48,495 nt of DNA from the NCBI RefSeq assembly GCF_030698175.1, contig NZ_JAUYNT010000023.1, forward strand, positions 1 through 48,495, read 5' to 3'. The stretch is from Pseudomonas sp. (lineage in GTDB: Bacteria; Pseudomonadota; Gammaproteobacteria; Pseudomonadales; Pseudomonadaceae). This document shows positions 36,200 through 45,965 of the stretch, one piece after another. Both the position numbers and the translations under genes were made by a program. The notes under the pieces were generated by a model, which was not told the origin of the DNA, did not search any database, and was given only the letters and a program-made list of their open reading frames with translations. Each line of letters opens with the position of its first letter. Positions within the stretch are counted from its first letter, which is position 1.

Positions 36200-38464
36200 T
36201 CACGCCAACGCAGGCCCTTCCACCAACAAACTGTCCACCCGCTGGAAGCCGCGGGGCAGCTTGTTACCACGTCGGCCGCGTTCGCCTTTGTAGTGTTCAA
36301 GATCGTCGGCTTTCAGTGACAAGGTACGTTTACCGGCGATCAATACCAGAGTGCTACCGGCAGGCAATACGGCCAAGTCGGTCAAGTACTCCTCACGGCT
36401 GGCGACGCGCTCGCCGGGGATGCCGATGATCTTGTTGCCTTTGCCCTTGCCCAGTTGCGGCAGGTCGCGGATCGGGAATACCAACAGGCGGCCTTCGGTG
36501 GTGACGGCGGCCAGCCAGTCTTGCTCGCGATTGGCCAGCGGCCGTGGCAGCAACACCTTGGCGCCGTTGGGCAGGGTCAGCAGGGCTTTGCCAGCTTTGT
36601 TTTTGGCTTGCAGGTCTTCGCCTTTAACCACGAAACCGTAACCGGCATCCGAGGCGAGCACATACAGGGCGTCGTCTTCCGGCAGCAGCACGCACTCGAA
36701 GGTGGCGCCCGGCGGCGGCGTCAGGCGGCCGGTGAGCGGCTCGCCCTGGCCGCGGGCCGAGGGCAGCGAATGGGCGGCCAGCGAGTAGCTGCGCCCGGTG
36801 TTATCGATAAACACCGCAAACTGATTGGAGCGCCCCGGCGCGCCGGTTTTGTAGCCGTCGCCGGCTTTGTAGGAGAGCCCAGTAGCGTCGATGTCATGGC
36901 CCTTGCCACAACGCACCCAGCCTTTTTCCGAGAGCACTACTGTGACCAGTTCGGTCGGCATCAGCTCGGTTTCCGACAAAGCCTTGGCTTCGCTGCGCGA
37001 CACTATTGGCGAACGGCGGTTGTCGCCGTAGGTTTCGGCGTCGGCGAGCAACTCAGTGCGCACCAGCTTGCGCAACTTAGTTTCGCTGCCGAGCAAGCTT
37101 TGCAACTTGGCTTGCTCCTTGGCCAGGGCGTCCTGCTCGCCACGGATTTGCAGCTCTTCCAGCCGGGCCAATTGGCGCAGGCGGGTTTCCAGAATGTATT
37201 CGGCTTGCACATCGGTCAGGCCGAAGCGCGCCATCAGCACCGCTTTCGGTTGATCCTCGGTGCGGATGATGTGAATCACTTCATCCAGATTAAGGAAGGC
37301 AATCAAGCGACCTTCGAGCAAGTGCAGACGGTGCTCGACTTTGTCCAGACGGTACTGCAAGCGCCGGCGCACGGTGCCGATGCGGAAGGTCAGCCATTCG
37401 CCGAGCAGGGTGCGCAGGTTCTTCACCTGTGGCTTGCCGTCCAGGCCGATGATGTTGATGTTGACCCGGTACGAGCTTTCCAGCTCGGTGGTGGCGAACA
37501 GGTGCTGCATCAGCTCGTCCAGATCGATGCGATTGGAGCGCGGAATGATGACGATGCGGCACGGGTGTTCGTGGTCCGACTCGTCGCGCAAATCGGCGAC
37601 CATCGGCAGTTTCTTCGCCTGCATCTGCCCGGCGATTTGCTCCAGCACCTTGGCGCCGGACACCTGATGGGGCAGCGCGGTGACCACTATGTCGCCGTCT
37701 TCGATGCGGTACACGGCGCGCATGCGCACCGAGCCCTTGCCGGTTTCGTAGATTTTCAGCAGATCGGCGCGCGGGGTGATGATCTCCGCTTCGGTCGGAT
37801 AATCCGGGCCGAGCACATGCTCGCAGAGTTGTTCGACCGTGGCGTTCGGCTCGTCGAGCAAACGCACGCAAGCAGTCGCGACTTCGCGCAGGTTATGTGG
37901 CGGCACGTCGGTGGCCATGCCCACGGCGATGCCGGTGGTGCCGTTCAATAACAGGTTAGGCAACCGCGCCGGCAACACGGCCGGCTCATCCAGGGTGCCG
38001 TCAAAGTTCGGCACCCAGTCGGCGGTGCCTTGGCCCAACTCGCTGAGCAAGGTTTCGGCGTAACGCGACAGCCGCGCCTCGGTGTAACGCATGGCGGCGA
38101 AGGATTTCGGATCATCCGGCGCGCCCCAGTTGCCCTGGCCATCCACCAGCGTGTAGCGGTAGCTGAACGGCTGAGCCATCAGCACCATGGCTTCGTAGCA
38201 GGCCGAGTCGCCGTGGGGGTGGAACTTACCGAGCACGTCACCGACAGTACGCGCGGATTTTTTGTGCTTGGAGTCAAAATCCAGGCCCAACTCGCTCATG
38301 GCGTAAATGATCCGCCGCTGCACGGGTTTGAGGCCATCGCCGATATGCGGCAGGGCGCGGTCCATGATCACGTACATGGAGTAGTTGAGGTAGGCCTGCT
38401 CGGTGAAGTCGGCCAGGGAGCGCCGCTCCACGCCATCCAGGCTTAGGTCTAGTGAGTCGCTCAT
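36200..38464 (-). CDS. parC: DNA topoisomerase IV subunit A
   Basis: ParC is the DNA-cleaving subunit of topoisomerase IV, which unlinks daughter chromosomes. The 754-residue product has the catalytic Tyr127 in [11 protein letters not shown]. The quinolone-determining region [15 protein letters not shown] carries Ser87 and Glu91, the wild-type residues in P. aeruginosa numbering, so no common resistance mutation is present. The C-terminal beta-pinwheel (about 500-740) is complete. It starts at ATG 38464, 7 bases after the retropepsin gene, and is the last gene of the run that begins with parE. Translation of both topoisomerase subunits may be coordinated through this linkage. A strong terminator follows. 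Confidence 0.97.
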   Translation of the reverse strand: MSDSLDLSLDGVERRSLADFTEQAYLNYSMYVIMDRALPHIGDGLKPVQRRIIYAMSELGLDFDSKHKKSARTVGDVLGKFHPHGDSACYEAMVLMAQPFSYRYTLVDGQGNWGAPDDPKSFAAMRYTEARLSRYAETLLSELGQGTADWVPNFDGTLDEPAVLPARLPNLLLNGTTGIAVGMATDVPPHNLREVATACVRLLDEPNATVEQLCEHVLGPDYPTEAEIITPRADLLKIYETGKGSVRMRAVYRIEDGDIVVTALPHQVSGAKVLEQIAGQMQAKKLPMVADLRDESDHEHPCRIVIIPRSNRIDLDELMQHLFATTELESSYRVNINIIGLDGKPQVKNLRTLLGEWLTFRIGTVRRRLQYRLDKVEHRLHLLEGRLIAFLNLDEVIHIIRTEDQPKAVLMARFGLTDVQAEYILETRLRQLARLEELQIRGEQDALAKEQAKLQSLLGSETKLRKLVRTELLADAETYGDNRRSPIVSRSEAKALSETELMPTELVTVVLSEKGWVRCGKGHDIDATGLSYKAGDGYKTGAPGRSNQFAVFIDNTGRSYSLAAHSLPSARGQGEPLTGRLTPPPGATFECVLLPEDDALYVLASDAGYGFVVKGEDLQAKNKAGKALLTLPNGAKVLLPRPLANREQDWLAAVTTEGRLLVFPIRDLPQLGKGKGNKIIGIPGERVASREEYLTDLAVLPAGSTLVLIAGKRTLSLKADDLEHYKGERGRRGNKLPRGFQRVDSLLVEGPALA

Positions 38465-38471
38465 GCGGGCC

Positions 38472-38996
38472 TCATTGAGTGGTGGTCTGGCGCAACAGCA
38501 AGGTGCCGTCGCGCTGGGTAAATTCGAGTTGTTTCAAGGCGCTCATGCCGAGCAGTATTTCATCGCCAGTCATGCCGGGAGCCACCAGCGCCCGTACATC
38601 CTGGAGGACGATATCGCCCAGCTGCAAACGGTCAAGACGGGTGCGATAACCGGTGCTGGTGCCATTGGCGGTGTGCAGGCTGACCGGCGCACCGCGCTTG
38701 AGGCCCAGGCGCTCGGCCAAGTCGCCCGGAATAGCCACGTCGGTGGCACCGGTATCGAGTAAAAACGCCACCGGCTGGCCATTGATCTGGCCGCTGGCGA
38801 GGAAGTGCCCCTGACCATTACTGGCCAACCGCACTTCGATAAAACCGGCGCCCTGTTGCGAACTGAGCACTTGATTGGGATTGCGCTGGGCGTCTTGCCA
38901 TTGACCAAAGAAGCGCGTGGCCAAAAACAGCCCCAGAGCCCAGGCGACTATCAGCATGACCTTGCCGGCACCACGCCCGGCGTTGCTATTGCTCAT
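38472..38996 (-). CDS. Membrane-anchored retropepsin-like aspartic protease
   Basis: The 174-residue product has one N-terminal membrane segment (about 12-29) and a retroviral-type aspartic protease domain. The active site is [13 protein letters not shown] with Asp81, and the later [12 protein letters not shown] closes the fold. Proteases of this clan AA (TIGR02281) type work as homodimers, each chain giving one Asp. The anchor suggests a periplasmic domain. Substrates are unknown. Its ATG overlaps the stop of the upstream esterase-like gene, and parC begins 7 bases after it. The location between parE and parC is conserved in pseudomonads, to my recollection. Confidence 0.88.
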   Translation of the reverse strand: MSNSNAGRGAGKVMLIVAWALGLFLATRFFGQWQDAQRNPNQVLSSQQGAGFIEVRLASNGQGHFLASGQINGQPVAFLLDTGATDVAIPGDLAERLGLKRGAPVSLHTANGTSTGYRTRLDRLQLGDIVLQDVRALVAPGMTGDEILLGMSALKQLEFTQRDGTLLLRQTTTQ

Positions 38997-40006
38997 AAGT
39001 TGCCGCCCCAGCCGCCGGTCGGTGCGGCAAAGCGCCAGATGATTGGCCGCGCTTCGCCATCACCACGGGCGCGTCCGCTACCGAACATGCCGTCACCGTT
39101 ATCGATGCCGATCCAGGCGCCGTCCGCATCGACCGACAAGGCTTCGGCTAAGCCATAAGGCAGGTCATAGCGGCGCGCCTCGGTAAGTGCCTCGGCGGCA
39201 AACGACCAGCAATGCTCGACGCTGCCATCCTGCGGATTGCGCCGACAGATTTGATGAACCAGGCGCTCGAGGGTGAAGAGTTTGTCGTTGAAGAAGACCA
39301 GGTCGGCGAAATCATTTGGCTGCACCTGCGCACCGATTGGCGCAGGCGCGGCTAGTTCAGCTCCCTCGCTAAGCAGTACGCAACTGCCCTGACAGCCCCA
39401 GGCGCTGGACTCTTGGTGCAGCGCCAGCAAGCCACGATTCTGCCGCTCGGCGGCCAGCCACAAACGCTCACCTGCCGGATCTATCGCCAGTCCCTCAAAC
39501 AAGGCATTGAACTGCCAGAGCAGGCCGCTGGCACGGGCTTGGCGCAGCAAACTCGGCGGCAGTCTTAACCAGCTCGCTAGGCCTTGCGGAGGGATTTTCA
39601 GCACGGCGACGTGCGCCTCGCTGACCAGGTAACGATTGCCGGCAGCGTCGCAACTGAGACCTTCAAAATCTAAATTACCACCACGCAACAGACCGCTGAG
39701 ATCATTACGCACCCGCTGGCCCCAAGACAAACCACTGACCGGCACGGGTGGCGCGCTGAATACTTCGGCCTGCGCCTGCCAGACGCCTTGTTCGCTACCG
39801 AGTCGATAGAGCCGATCATCGTCGCGATCCGACAGCGCCCATAGCGCACCGCCACACCAGGCCAGCCCCGACAAATTGCCCGACGGCATACCCACCACCG
39901 GCTGTTCGGCCAACAGCTTGAGCTCGCTGGTTGCTGGCGCGGCTTGTGCCGTTATGGCCAACCAACTCAGCAATAAGCCTAGGCACAGGCCGAGGCCTGC
40001 TTTCAC
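38993..40006 (-). CDS. Esterase-like activity of phytase family protein
   Basis: The 337-residue product has a cleavable signal peptide (about 1-23, ending AQAAPA), so it is exported. The mature part resembles the phytase esterase-like beta-propeller family (PF13449): LSGLAWCGGALWALSDRDDD near the start, LDFEGLSCDAAGNRYLVSE in the middle and GIDNGDGMFG near the end. Enzymatic function in bacteria is not well defined; calcium-dependent phosphoesterase activity is only a family label. The start codon is GTG, overlapping the parE stop as GTGA, and its own stop overlaps the retropepsin ATG. The three genes parE, this one and the protease are thus translationally chained. Confidence 0.85.
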   Translation of the reverse strand: MKAGLGLCLGLLLSWLAITAQAAPATSELKLLAEQPVVGMPSGNLSGLAWCGGALWALSDRDDDRLYRLGSEQGVWQAQAEVFSAPPVPVSGLSWGQRVRNDLSGLLRGGNLDFEGLSCDAAGNRYLVSEAHVAVLKIPPQGLASWLRLPPSLLRQARASGLLWQFNALFEGLAIDPAGERLWLAAERQNRGLLALHQESSAWGCQGSCVLLSEGAELAAPAPIGAQVQPNDFADLVFFNDKLFTLERLVHQICRRNPQDGSVEHCWSFAAEALTEARRYDLPYGLAEALSVDADGAWIGIDNGDGMFGSGRARGDGEARPIIWRFAAPTGGWGGNL

Positions 40007-41892
40007 AGCAGCGCCTCGGCCAGATTGCCCTTGGCTTCGAGCCAGCTTTTGCGGTCACCGGCGCGCTTTTTGTTCAGCAGCATGTCCATGATTTCTTCGG
40101 TGGCGACGTAGTCTTCCAGGGTCAACTGCACCAGCCGTCGGGTGTTGGGGTCCATGGTGGTTTCGCGCAGCTGCGGCGGGTTCATTTCACCCAGGCCTTT
40201 GAAGCGGGTGACCTGCGGCTTGCCGCGTTTCTTCTCGGCCACCAGGCGGTCGAGAATGCCATCGCGCTCGCCTTCATCCAGGGCGTAGTAAATCTCCTTG
40301 CCCAGGTCGATGCGGTACAGCGGCGGCATGGCCACATAGACGTGGCCGGCATCCACCAGCGGGCGAAAATGCCGCACGAACAAGGCGCACAGCAAGGTGG
40401 CGATGTGCAGTCCATCGGAGTCGGCGTCGGCGAGGATGCAGATCTTGCCGTAGCGCAGTTGCGTCAGGTCGGCAGCGCCCGGATCGACGCCGATTGCCAC
40501 GGCGATATTGTGCACTTCCTGGCTGGCCAGCACTTCGCCGCCGTCGACTTCCCAAGTGTTGAGGATCTTGCCGCGCAACGGCAGGATCGCCTGAAACTCT
40601 TTATCCCGCGCCTGCTTGGCCGAACCGCCGGCAGAGTCCCCTTCGACCAAAAACAGCTCGGAGCGCATCGGGTCCTGGCCGGCGCAATCGGCCAGTTTGC
40701 CCGGCAAGGCCGGACCTTGGGTGATGCGTTTGCGCTCGACTTTTTTCCCGGCTTTCAGGCGGCGACCGGCGTTATTGATGGCCAATTCGGCCAGTTGCAA
40801 ACCCAGCTCCGGGTTGACGTTCAGCCACAGGCTGAAGGCGTCTTTGACCACCCCGGAAACAAACGCCGAAGCCTCCCGCGAGGACAGCCGTTCCTTGGTT
40901 TGCCCGGAGAATTGCGGCTCCTGCATCTTCATCGACAAGACGAAGGCGATTCGCTCCCACACGTCTTCCGGTGCCAGCTTGACCCCGCGTGGCAGCAGGC
41001 TGCGAAACTCGCAGAACTCGCGCATGGCATCCAGCAGCCCTTGGCGCAGGCCATTCACATGGGTGCCGCCTTGCGCGGTGGGGATCAGGTTGACGTAGCT
41101 TTCCTGCACGCTCTCGCCGCCCTCCGGCAGCCACAGCAGCGCCCAATCGACCGCCTCTTTATTACCGGCGAAGCTGCCACAAAAGGGCTCATCCGGCAGT
41201 CGCTCGACTTCGGTAACGGCGTCCACCAGATAGGAGCGCAGGCCGTCTTCATAAAACCATTCGAGCTTCTCGCCGCTGGCTTTGTCTTCGAAGCTGACGG
41301 TCAGGCCGGGGCACAACACGGCCTTGGCCTTGAGCACGTGTTTGAGACGGCTGATGGAGAATTTCGGCGCATCGAAGTACTTAACATCAGGCCAGAAATG
41401 CACGCTGGTGCCGGTGTTGCGCTTGCCGACCGAACCAACCACCGCCAACTCGCTGGCCTTGTAGCCGTCGGCAAAGCTCATCAGGTATTCGTTGCCGTCA
41501 CGCTTGACCCGCACATCGACGCGGGTCGACAGGGCGTTAACCACCGAGATGCCGACGCCATGCAGGCCGCCGGAGAACTGGTAGTTCTTGTTGGAGAACT
41601 TACCGCCGGCGTGCAGCTTGGTCAGGATCAGCTCAACCCCGGAGACGCCCTCTTCCGGGTGAATATCCACCGGCATGCCACGGCCGTCGTCGCAGACTTG
41701 CAGCGAGTTGTCCTCGTGCAAAATCACCTGCAGCGACTTTGCATGACCGGCCAGCGCTTCGTCGACGCTGTTGTCGATGACTTCTTGCGCCAGGTGATTG
41801 GGTCGGCTGGTGTCGGTGTACATACCCGGGCGCTTGCGCACCGGATCAAGGCCGGAGAGGACTTCAATGGCGTCGGCGTTATAAGTGGCCAT
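40003..41892 (-). CDS. parE: DNA topoisomerase IV subunit B
   Basis: ParE is the ATPase subunit that powers topoisomerase IV. The 629-residue product has the GHKL ATPase motifs EVIDNSVDEALAG, DGRGMPVDIHPEEG and GLHGVGISVVNALS. The TOPRIM metal-binding part follows: LVEGDSAGGSAKQARD, PLRGKILN and ADSDGLHI. The length is standard. It starts at ATG 41892, 26 bases after yqiA, and its stop overlaps the next gene by 4 bases. It forms a working pair with ParC encoded two genes downstream. An apparent 700-codon frame on the opposite strand is a GC-driven shadow of this gene. Confidence 0.97.
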   Translation of the reverse strand: MATYNADAIEVLSGLDPVRKRPGMYTDTSRPNHLAQEVIDNSVDEALAGHAKSLQVILHEDNSLQVCDDGRGMPVDIHPEEGVSGVELILTKLHAGGKFSNKNYQFSGGLHGVGISVVNALSTRVDVRVKRDGNEYLMSFADGYKASELAVVGSVGKRNTGTSVHFWPDVKYFDAPKFSISRLKHVLKAKAVLCPGLTVSFEDKASGEKLEWFYEDGLRSYLVDAVTEVERLPDEPFCGSFAGNKEAVDWALLWLPEGGESVQESYVNLIPTAQGGTHVNGLRQGLLDAMREFCEFRSLLPRGVKLAPEDVWERIAFVLSMKMQEPQFSGQTKERLSSREASAFVSGVVKDAFSLWLNVNPELGLQLAELAINNAGRRLKAGKKVERKRITQGPALPGKLADCAGQDPMRSELFLVEGDSAGGSAKQARDKEFQAILPLRGKILNTWEVDGGEVLASQEVHNIAVAIGVDPGAADLTQLRYGKICILADADSDGLHIATLLCALFVRHFRPLVDAGHVYVAMPPLYRIDLGKEIYYALDEGERDGILDRLVAEKKRGKPQVTRFKGLGEMNPPQLRETTMDPNTRRLVQLTLEDYVATEEIMDMLLNKKRAGDRKSWLEAKGNLAEALL

Positions 41893-41918
41893 GGGAACTC
41901 ACTACTCTCAAAAATCGG

Positions 41919-42524
41919 TCAAAGGTCGGTGAAATCAAGATCGCGCCACAGCGCTGGAGCAATCCCGGCAAAGGCAAAGAGTGCCGGCAAGCACTCGGTA
42001 AAACCCAAAAATCCATGCTCGCCACCGGGCTGAATGCGCAGACTGCAAGCCCGGTAATGGCGCTCGGCGGCGCGGTAATCGAGGGTTTCATCGCCGGTTT
42101 GCAGCCACACCTGATAGCGCGCCGGATCGTGCGGCGCCGGCACATCCAGGCGGATCAAGGCCGCCACATGCTCAAGGGTTAACTGCCAGCATTCGCCCGT
42201 GTAGTAGTTTTGCTGCGGGCCTAGATGCGCCTCAAACAATAACTGTGGGCGCACTGCCGGGTTAATCAACAACGCCTTAAGGCCATGCCGCTCGGCCAAG
42301 TGGGTCGCATAGTAGCCGCCCAGCGAGCTGCCGACCAGCAACGGCCGGCCAAGCTGCGCCACTGCGGCGTCCAGCTGGGCCATGGCCTGTTGCGGATGAT
42401 GATGCAGGTCGGGCACCTGAAACTGCGCGGCCAGGCCCATGCGCTGCATAGCCGTCTGCAGCATGAGCGCCTTGAGTGAGGCTGGCGAGCTGTTCAGCCC
42501 GTGGATATAGAGAATGCTGGTCAT
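41919..42524 (-). CDS. yqiA: YqiA-type alpha/beta hydrolase (esterase)
   Basis: YqiA is a small esterase of the UPF0227 family whose E. coli member cleaves short acyl and palmitoyl-CoA esters. The 201-residue product begins MTSILYIHGLNSSP, with the oxyanion-hole HG. The nucleophile elbow is VGSSLGGYYA with Ser67, and a likely catalytic His lies in GGEHGFLGF near the end. I chose ATG 42524; the frame runs open upstream to 42638, but family homology begins here. It lies between cpdA (110-base gap) and parE (26-base gap), the same order as in E. coli cpdA-yqiA-parE. Confidence 0.93.
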   Translation of the reverse strand: MTSILYIHGLNSSPASLKALMLQTAMQRMGLAAQFQVPDLHHHPQQAMAQLDAAVAQLGRPLLVGSSLGGYYATHLAERHGLKALLINPAVRPQLLFEAHLGPQQNYYTGECWQLTLEHVAALIRLDVPAPHDPARYQVWLQTGDETLDYRAAERHYRACSLRIQPGGEHGFLGFTECLPALFAFAGIAPALWRDLDFTDL

Positions 42525-42634
42525 AGGTAAGTGGGCAATGGGAAGTGGGGAGTGGGGCGCGCAGAGACGCAGGCCGTGTCGGTGGATGGCTGGAGCGCAG
42601 CGCTTATAGGTTGAGTCCAGGCACAAGTCCGGGC

Positions 42635-43474
42635 TCAATAGCCTTTAACGCTGTAATCGACCTCAAAGGGGATGCCGGTAACCCGCGACACGCCGGTCTC
42701 CAGCTGGCCATCGGCATGCAAACGCAACCAGCGATAGCCCGGTGCCTCTTGATCGACCTTAAATTCCTCGCTGCCCGGCGCAAATTGCACGCAGGTGGAG
42801 GGTGAAGCCAGCAGCCGCACGCCGTTACGCAGCTGGTCAAACTCCTGATGGATATGCCCCCAGAGCACCCCGCGCACCGCCGGATAGGCATCCAGCACGG
42901 CGAAAAACTCATCCGCGTTGCGCAGCCCAATCGCCTCCATCCAGCGGCAACCGATCGACACCGGATGATGATGCAGAGCCACCAGCACATGCCGCTGCCC
43001 CGCGCCCCGCAACGCCTGTTCAAGCAGCGCAAGCTGGTCGGCAGCCAAGAAACCCGGCACCGCACCAGCAATAGAGGTGTCCAGCAGCACGATGCGCCAG
43101 TTGCCCAGATCAATCAGCGGCTGCAACAAGTCACTGCCGGCGCAAGCGGCCCGCATCATCACAAGGCCATCATGATTACCGGGAAACCAGCGTGCCGGCG
43201 CCGGGATTTGCCCCAGCAACTGGCGAAAACGCTGATAGGACTCGGGCGAGCCATCCTGCGAGATATCGCCGCTGGCCAGCACCAGATCAATCTTTGGTTG
43301 TTCGTTGAGAACCCGCTCGATGACCCGCTGCAAGCTGTCGTGGGTATTCATGCCCAGCAGCTTATCGCCTGCGTGCGCAAACAAATGGCTGTCGGATAGC
43401 TGCACCAGCAGTACCGAATTATCGGTCGTGCCAGCGGCAACAGCATCAGCAGAAACAGTGGGGGCGCACGGCAA
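42635..43474 (-). CDS. cpdA: 3',5'-cyclic AMP phosphodiesterase CpdA
   Basis: CpdA is a class III cyclic-nucleotide phosphodiesterase that lowers cAMP, the ligand of the virulence regulator Vfr in P. aeruginosa. The product, about 279 residues, has the calcineurin-like metal motifs LSDSHLF, ASGDISQDGS, PGNHD, LHHHPVSIG and GHIHQEFD. The longest frame starts at TTG 43498. I prefer TTG 43474, since an AAGGAG site stands exactly 6 bases upstream and no ATG or GTG near the start gives the full domain. A weak start of this kind may keep expression low. It heads the segment leading to yqiA and parE. Confidence 0.93.
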   Translation of the reverse strand: MPCAPTVSADAVAAGTTDNSVLLVQLSDSHLFAHAGDKLLGMNTHDSLQRVIERVLNEQPKIDLVLASGDISQDGSPESYQRFRQLLGQIPAPARWFPGNHDGLVMMRAACAGSDLLQPLIDLGNWRIVLLDTSIAGAVPGFLAADQLALLEQALRGAGQRHVLVALHHHPVSIGCRWMEAIGLRNADEFFAVLDAYPAVRGVLWGHIHQEFDQLRNGVRLLASPSTCVQFAPGSEEFKVDQEAPGYRWLRLHADGQLETGVSRVTGIPFEVDYSVKGY

Positions 43475-43480
43475 GGCCGT

Positions 43481-43486
43481 CTCCTT
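43481..43486 (-). promoter_or_regulatory. Shine-Dalgarno deciding the cpdA TTG start
   Basis: AAGGAG on the minus strand, 6 bases before TTG at 43474. No comparable site precedes the earlier TTG at 43498. Confidence 0.7.
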
Positions 43487-43650
43487 GTGCGGGATCAACT
43501 GAATTATGGCGGCTCAAGCCGGCCAGGGTAAACCCACAAAGTTGTACTGCTATCACAGAAACCCCGCAGCGCACGCACTGGCCCAGCGCTTTGGCGCATT
43601 TAACAGGCCGCTTTATTACTCAGCCTAGCGCCAAGACGCAACCCGTGCGC

Positions 43651-44097
43651 TCAAATGACCGGCTGCAATTCATGGCCGCAGGCTAGGCAATGGCCCAGCC
43701 ATTCACCGAGAAACTGATTGAGCTGGGTTTTCTCGTCGGGCTGGTGCATGGCCGCGTTCGGGTAGGGGTAAGTGCTGCGAAACCGCCGAGCCTTGGCCGC
43801 ACCTATCACCTCGGCCATCCGCGCATCGTGATAGACCCGCACTTCCAGCTGCGGCAGCGGCAACCAGGGCAAGCTGAGTTCCTGGCGCAGCCGCAGAGTG
43901 CTGGTGTAGGGACAAGCATCGAGCACATCCAACGTCAGCACGCCAAGCAAGCGCTCGCCCTGGCTCAGCGCCACTTGCCGCTCCCCCAGTTGTTCACGCA
44001 TGTCCGGCAGCAAACGCATCAGCCGGGCGTAATTGGCCGCGCAAGTCGCCTGCAGCTCGACCAGGTCGAGCCGGTAGCGCTCGCGCAGCAGGCTCAT
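43651..44097 (-). CDS. yqiB: DUF1249 (YqiB) family protein
   Basis: The 148-residue cytoplasmic protein belongs to the DUF1249 family, found between nudF and cpdA in many gammaproteobacteria. Visible marks are the N-terminal YRLDLVELQATCAANYARL, the central LDVLDACPYTSTLRLRQ and VRVYHDARMAEV, and the C-terminal pair of Cys in HCLACGHEL. No enzyme motif is seen and the function is unknown. It starts at ATG 44097, overlapping the nudF stop as ATGA, so the two are coupled. A 176-base gap separates it from cpdA. Confidence 0.9.
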   Translation of the reverse strand: MSLLRERYRLDLVELQATCAANYARLMRLLPDMREQLGERQVALSQGERLLGVLTLDVLDACPYTSTLRLRQELSLPWLPLPQLEVRVYHDARMAEVIGAAKARRFRSTYPYPNAAMHQPDEKTQLNQFLGEWLGHCLACGHELQPVI

Positions 44098-44696
44098 GCC
44101 CAGCGCCCGCGAACTTCATCGCGATTCAGCGCCAGCCATTGCAGGGCAATGATGCTGGCGGCGTTATTGATCCGCCCATCGCGCACCGCCGCCAGCGCCT
44201 CCTCCAGCGACCAGACCAACACGCGGATGTCTTCTCCCTCTTCTTCCAGGCCATGGATACCGCCGGCGCCGAGACTGTCGCAACGCCCGACATACAGATG
44301 CACGCGCTCATCGGAGCCACCCGGCGAGGGATAGTACTGGGTGATCGGCCACAGCTCGCCGAGGGTCAAGCCGGCTTCCTCTACCGCTTCGCGGCGCGCC
44401 ACTTCATCGGGTTGCTCGTCTTTGTCGATCAGCCCAGCCACCACCTCGATCAGCCAAGGGCTGGGGCTTTTGTCCATGGCGCCGACGCGAAACTGCTCGA
44501 TCAACACCACGTGATCGCGCTGCGGGTCGTAGGGCAGCACGCAAACCGCATCATGCCGTACGAACAACTCGCGGCTGATCGGTCGGCCCATGCCACCGGC
44601 AAATAAGCGATGACTTAAGTGCAAGCGGTCGAGCCGATAGAAACCCTGAAAACAGGTTTCGCGCTCAAGTATTTTTACATCCTCATCGCGATTCAT
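44094..44696 (-). CDS. nudF: ADP-ribose pyrophosphatase NudF
   Basis: NudF is a Nudix hydrolase that splits ADP-ribose into AMP and ribose 5-phosphate. The Nudix box reads GLIDKDEQPDEVARREAVEE with the following AGLTLGEL, fitting GX5EX7REUXEEXGU. The preceding HVVLIEQFRVGA and the following YYPSPGGSDERVHLYVG are typical of the ADP-ribose subfamily. I chose ATG 44696 (200 residues), which has a GGAG site 6 bases upstream; a GTG at 44714 is the alternative. Its stop overlaps the yqiB start. It begins the minus-strand run that leads to parE and parC. In P. aeruginosa tolC and thiC lie nearby; neither is seen here. Confidence 0.95.
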   Translation of the reverse strand: MNRDEDVKILERETCFQGFYRLDRLHLSHRLFAGGMGRPISRELFVRHDAVCVLPYDPQRDHVVLIEQFRVGAMDKSPSPWLIEVVAGLIDKDEQPDEVARREAVEEAGLTLGELWPITQYYPSPGGSDERVHLYVGRCDSLGAGGIHGLEEEGEDIRVLVWSLEEALAAVRDGRINNAASIIALQWLALNRDEVRGRWA

Positions 44697-44980
44697 CGCG
44701 CACTCCACATCCACTAAAACTGCTTCACGCGAGCAGCAGACCCCACAGATCCGCCCAGAACATTCACGCCCATACGCGCAGCTTACACCTTGCGGCGCAG
44801 CGCGCAGACGGGGAAATTGCAGTCTTGCGCAAGCGCCCGCGGCCAGCCGTCAGCGCGCAACACTTCAGCCGCCGAGGGCAGAGGTAGATGAAGATTTGGC
44901 GCTACTAACCGCCGAGAGATCGGCAGCGACGGGGGCGGCTGGATGCAGACGCTGGAAGTGGCGGCTAGGCAAACTGGCAA

Positions 44981-45011
44981 CGGATGGGAACTGCAGCGCA
45001 GTTTCCATCCG
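44981..45011 (-). terminator. Hairpin downstream of the solute-binding protein gene
   Basis: Fourteen-base arms (44981-44994 and 44998-45011) pair with one G/T mismatch around an AGC loop. The hairpin lies 39 bases beyond the stop of the gene at 45051-45755. The T-run is weak, so termination is probable, not certain. I see nothing else supportable in the gap 44697-45050. Confidence 0.5.
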
Positions 45012-45050
45012 CTAACATCCAAACTAGCCTGCGCAAAAGTAAGCCCGCGC

Positions 45051-45755
45051 TTACTGGTATTTTTTGTTAATCGTATCGATGGTGCCGTCTTTGACCATGG
45101 TCTGCAGCGTGGCATTGAGCTTGTCGATGGTCGCTGCGGCTACCGAAGTATTGCAGGCCAGGTACAGCTCGGTTTTTTTGAAGCTCAGCAGCGGTTTGAC
45201 TTTTACTTTCATTTTGGCCGAAACAAAGGGACCGGCCGAGATACCAGTAGCCCACAAGTCGATACGCCCGGCGTTGAGCTTTTGTACGCTTTGCTCATCG
45301 TTGCCGGCTTCATCAATGGCGAATTTTTGCCCCTGCAAATACAGCGTAATCGCATCACCCCGGTAACCGCCTATTTTGAACGCCCTAGCCGCCTCTAAGG
45401 AATCGAGCGTGATAGTGCTATCCGCCTTGGCAAAAAGCACCCAGTCATTGGGGGCTACGGGGCCGACCCACAAGAAGCTTTTTTCACGTTCTTCAGTTCG
45501 GGTGGTTGAATACACACAGGTATTTTTATCGTAGTGGGCCATTTCAATCGCGCGAACCCAGGGGTACATTTTGAGCGTGTAGTCAATTTCTGCGCGCTTG
45601 AACAGCTCACGAACTACCTCAGTCGCGCTGCCCACAATGGTCTTTCCGCTATCGGTTGAGTAGTTAAATGGGGGAGCATCTTCAGTGGTCAAAATCAGAC
45701 TATCGGCCCACGCACCACTGGACAGCAACAAACCAACACAGAGTAGTTTTTTCAT
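45051..45755 (-). CDS. Periplasmic solute-binding protein, family 3
   Basis: The 234-residue product has a signal peptide (MKKLLCVGLLLSSGAWA, cleavage before Asp18). The domain that follows resembles the family 3 (amino-acid type) periplasmic binding proteins: LTTEDAPPFNYS, VGSATEVVRELFKRA, YPWVRAIEMA, and a repeated lobe ending TIDTINKKY. No permease or ATPase gene is adjacent, and such stand-alone members are frequent in pseudomonads. The ligand cannot be told. I chose ATG 45755 because the signal peptide begins there and GAGGATGAGG precedes it. It is divergent from the aminotransferase gene across 210 bases. Confidence 0.88.
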   Translation of the reverse strand: MKKLLCVGLLLSSGAWADSLILTTEDAPPFNYSTDSGKTIVGSATEVVRELFKRAEIDYTLKMYPWVRAIEMAHYDKNTCVYSTTRTEEREKSFLWVGPVAPNDWVLFAKADSTITLDSLEAARAFKIGGYRGDAITLYLQGQKFAIDEAGNDEQSVQKLNAGRIDLWATGISAGPFVSAKMKVKVKPLLSFKKTELYLACNTSVAAATIDKLNATLQTMVKDGTIDTINKKYQ

Positions 45756-45965
45756 AGCCTCATCCTCGCTGCAACATGACGTACACAAAGGGACTGGTGA
45801 AGCCTTAACCCTAGTGGTTAGGGTGCCCCCCGTCAAAAAATGCCTTTCCCGGCAGCGCTATCGCCTGAGAGCCCCGCAATACCGCCACTACACGGTCAGC
45901 ATTGTCATTTGCGCGCACTTGCGGCAGGGTCGCGGCACGCGCCATTTATTTCACTGGAGTCACCC

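Noticed and set aside
36455..37951. 498-codon frame opposite parC
   Set aside because: Shadow of parC from high GC in codon positions; composition is repetitive and no domain is seen.
39931..42033. 700-codon frame opposite parE and the esterase-like gene
   Set aside because: Same reason; its strand partners are certain genes with full motifs.
43540..43560. Possible Vfr/CRP site upstream of cpdA
   Set aside because: Only the TCACA half is present; the other half matches the TGTGA consensus poorly. Known cpdA control by Vfr in P. aeruginosa cannot be supported from this sequence.
44783..45115. 110-codon minus-strand frame between nudF and the solute-binding protein gene
   Set aside because: It overlaps the terminator-like hairpin and the 3' end of the binding-protein gene, and looks non-coding.
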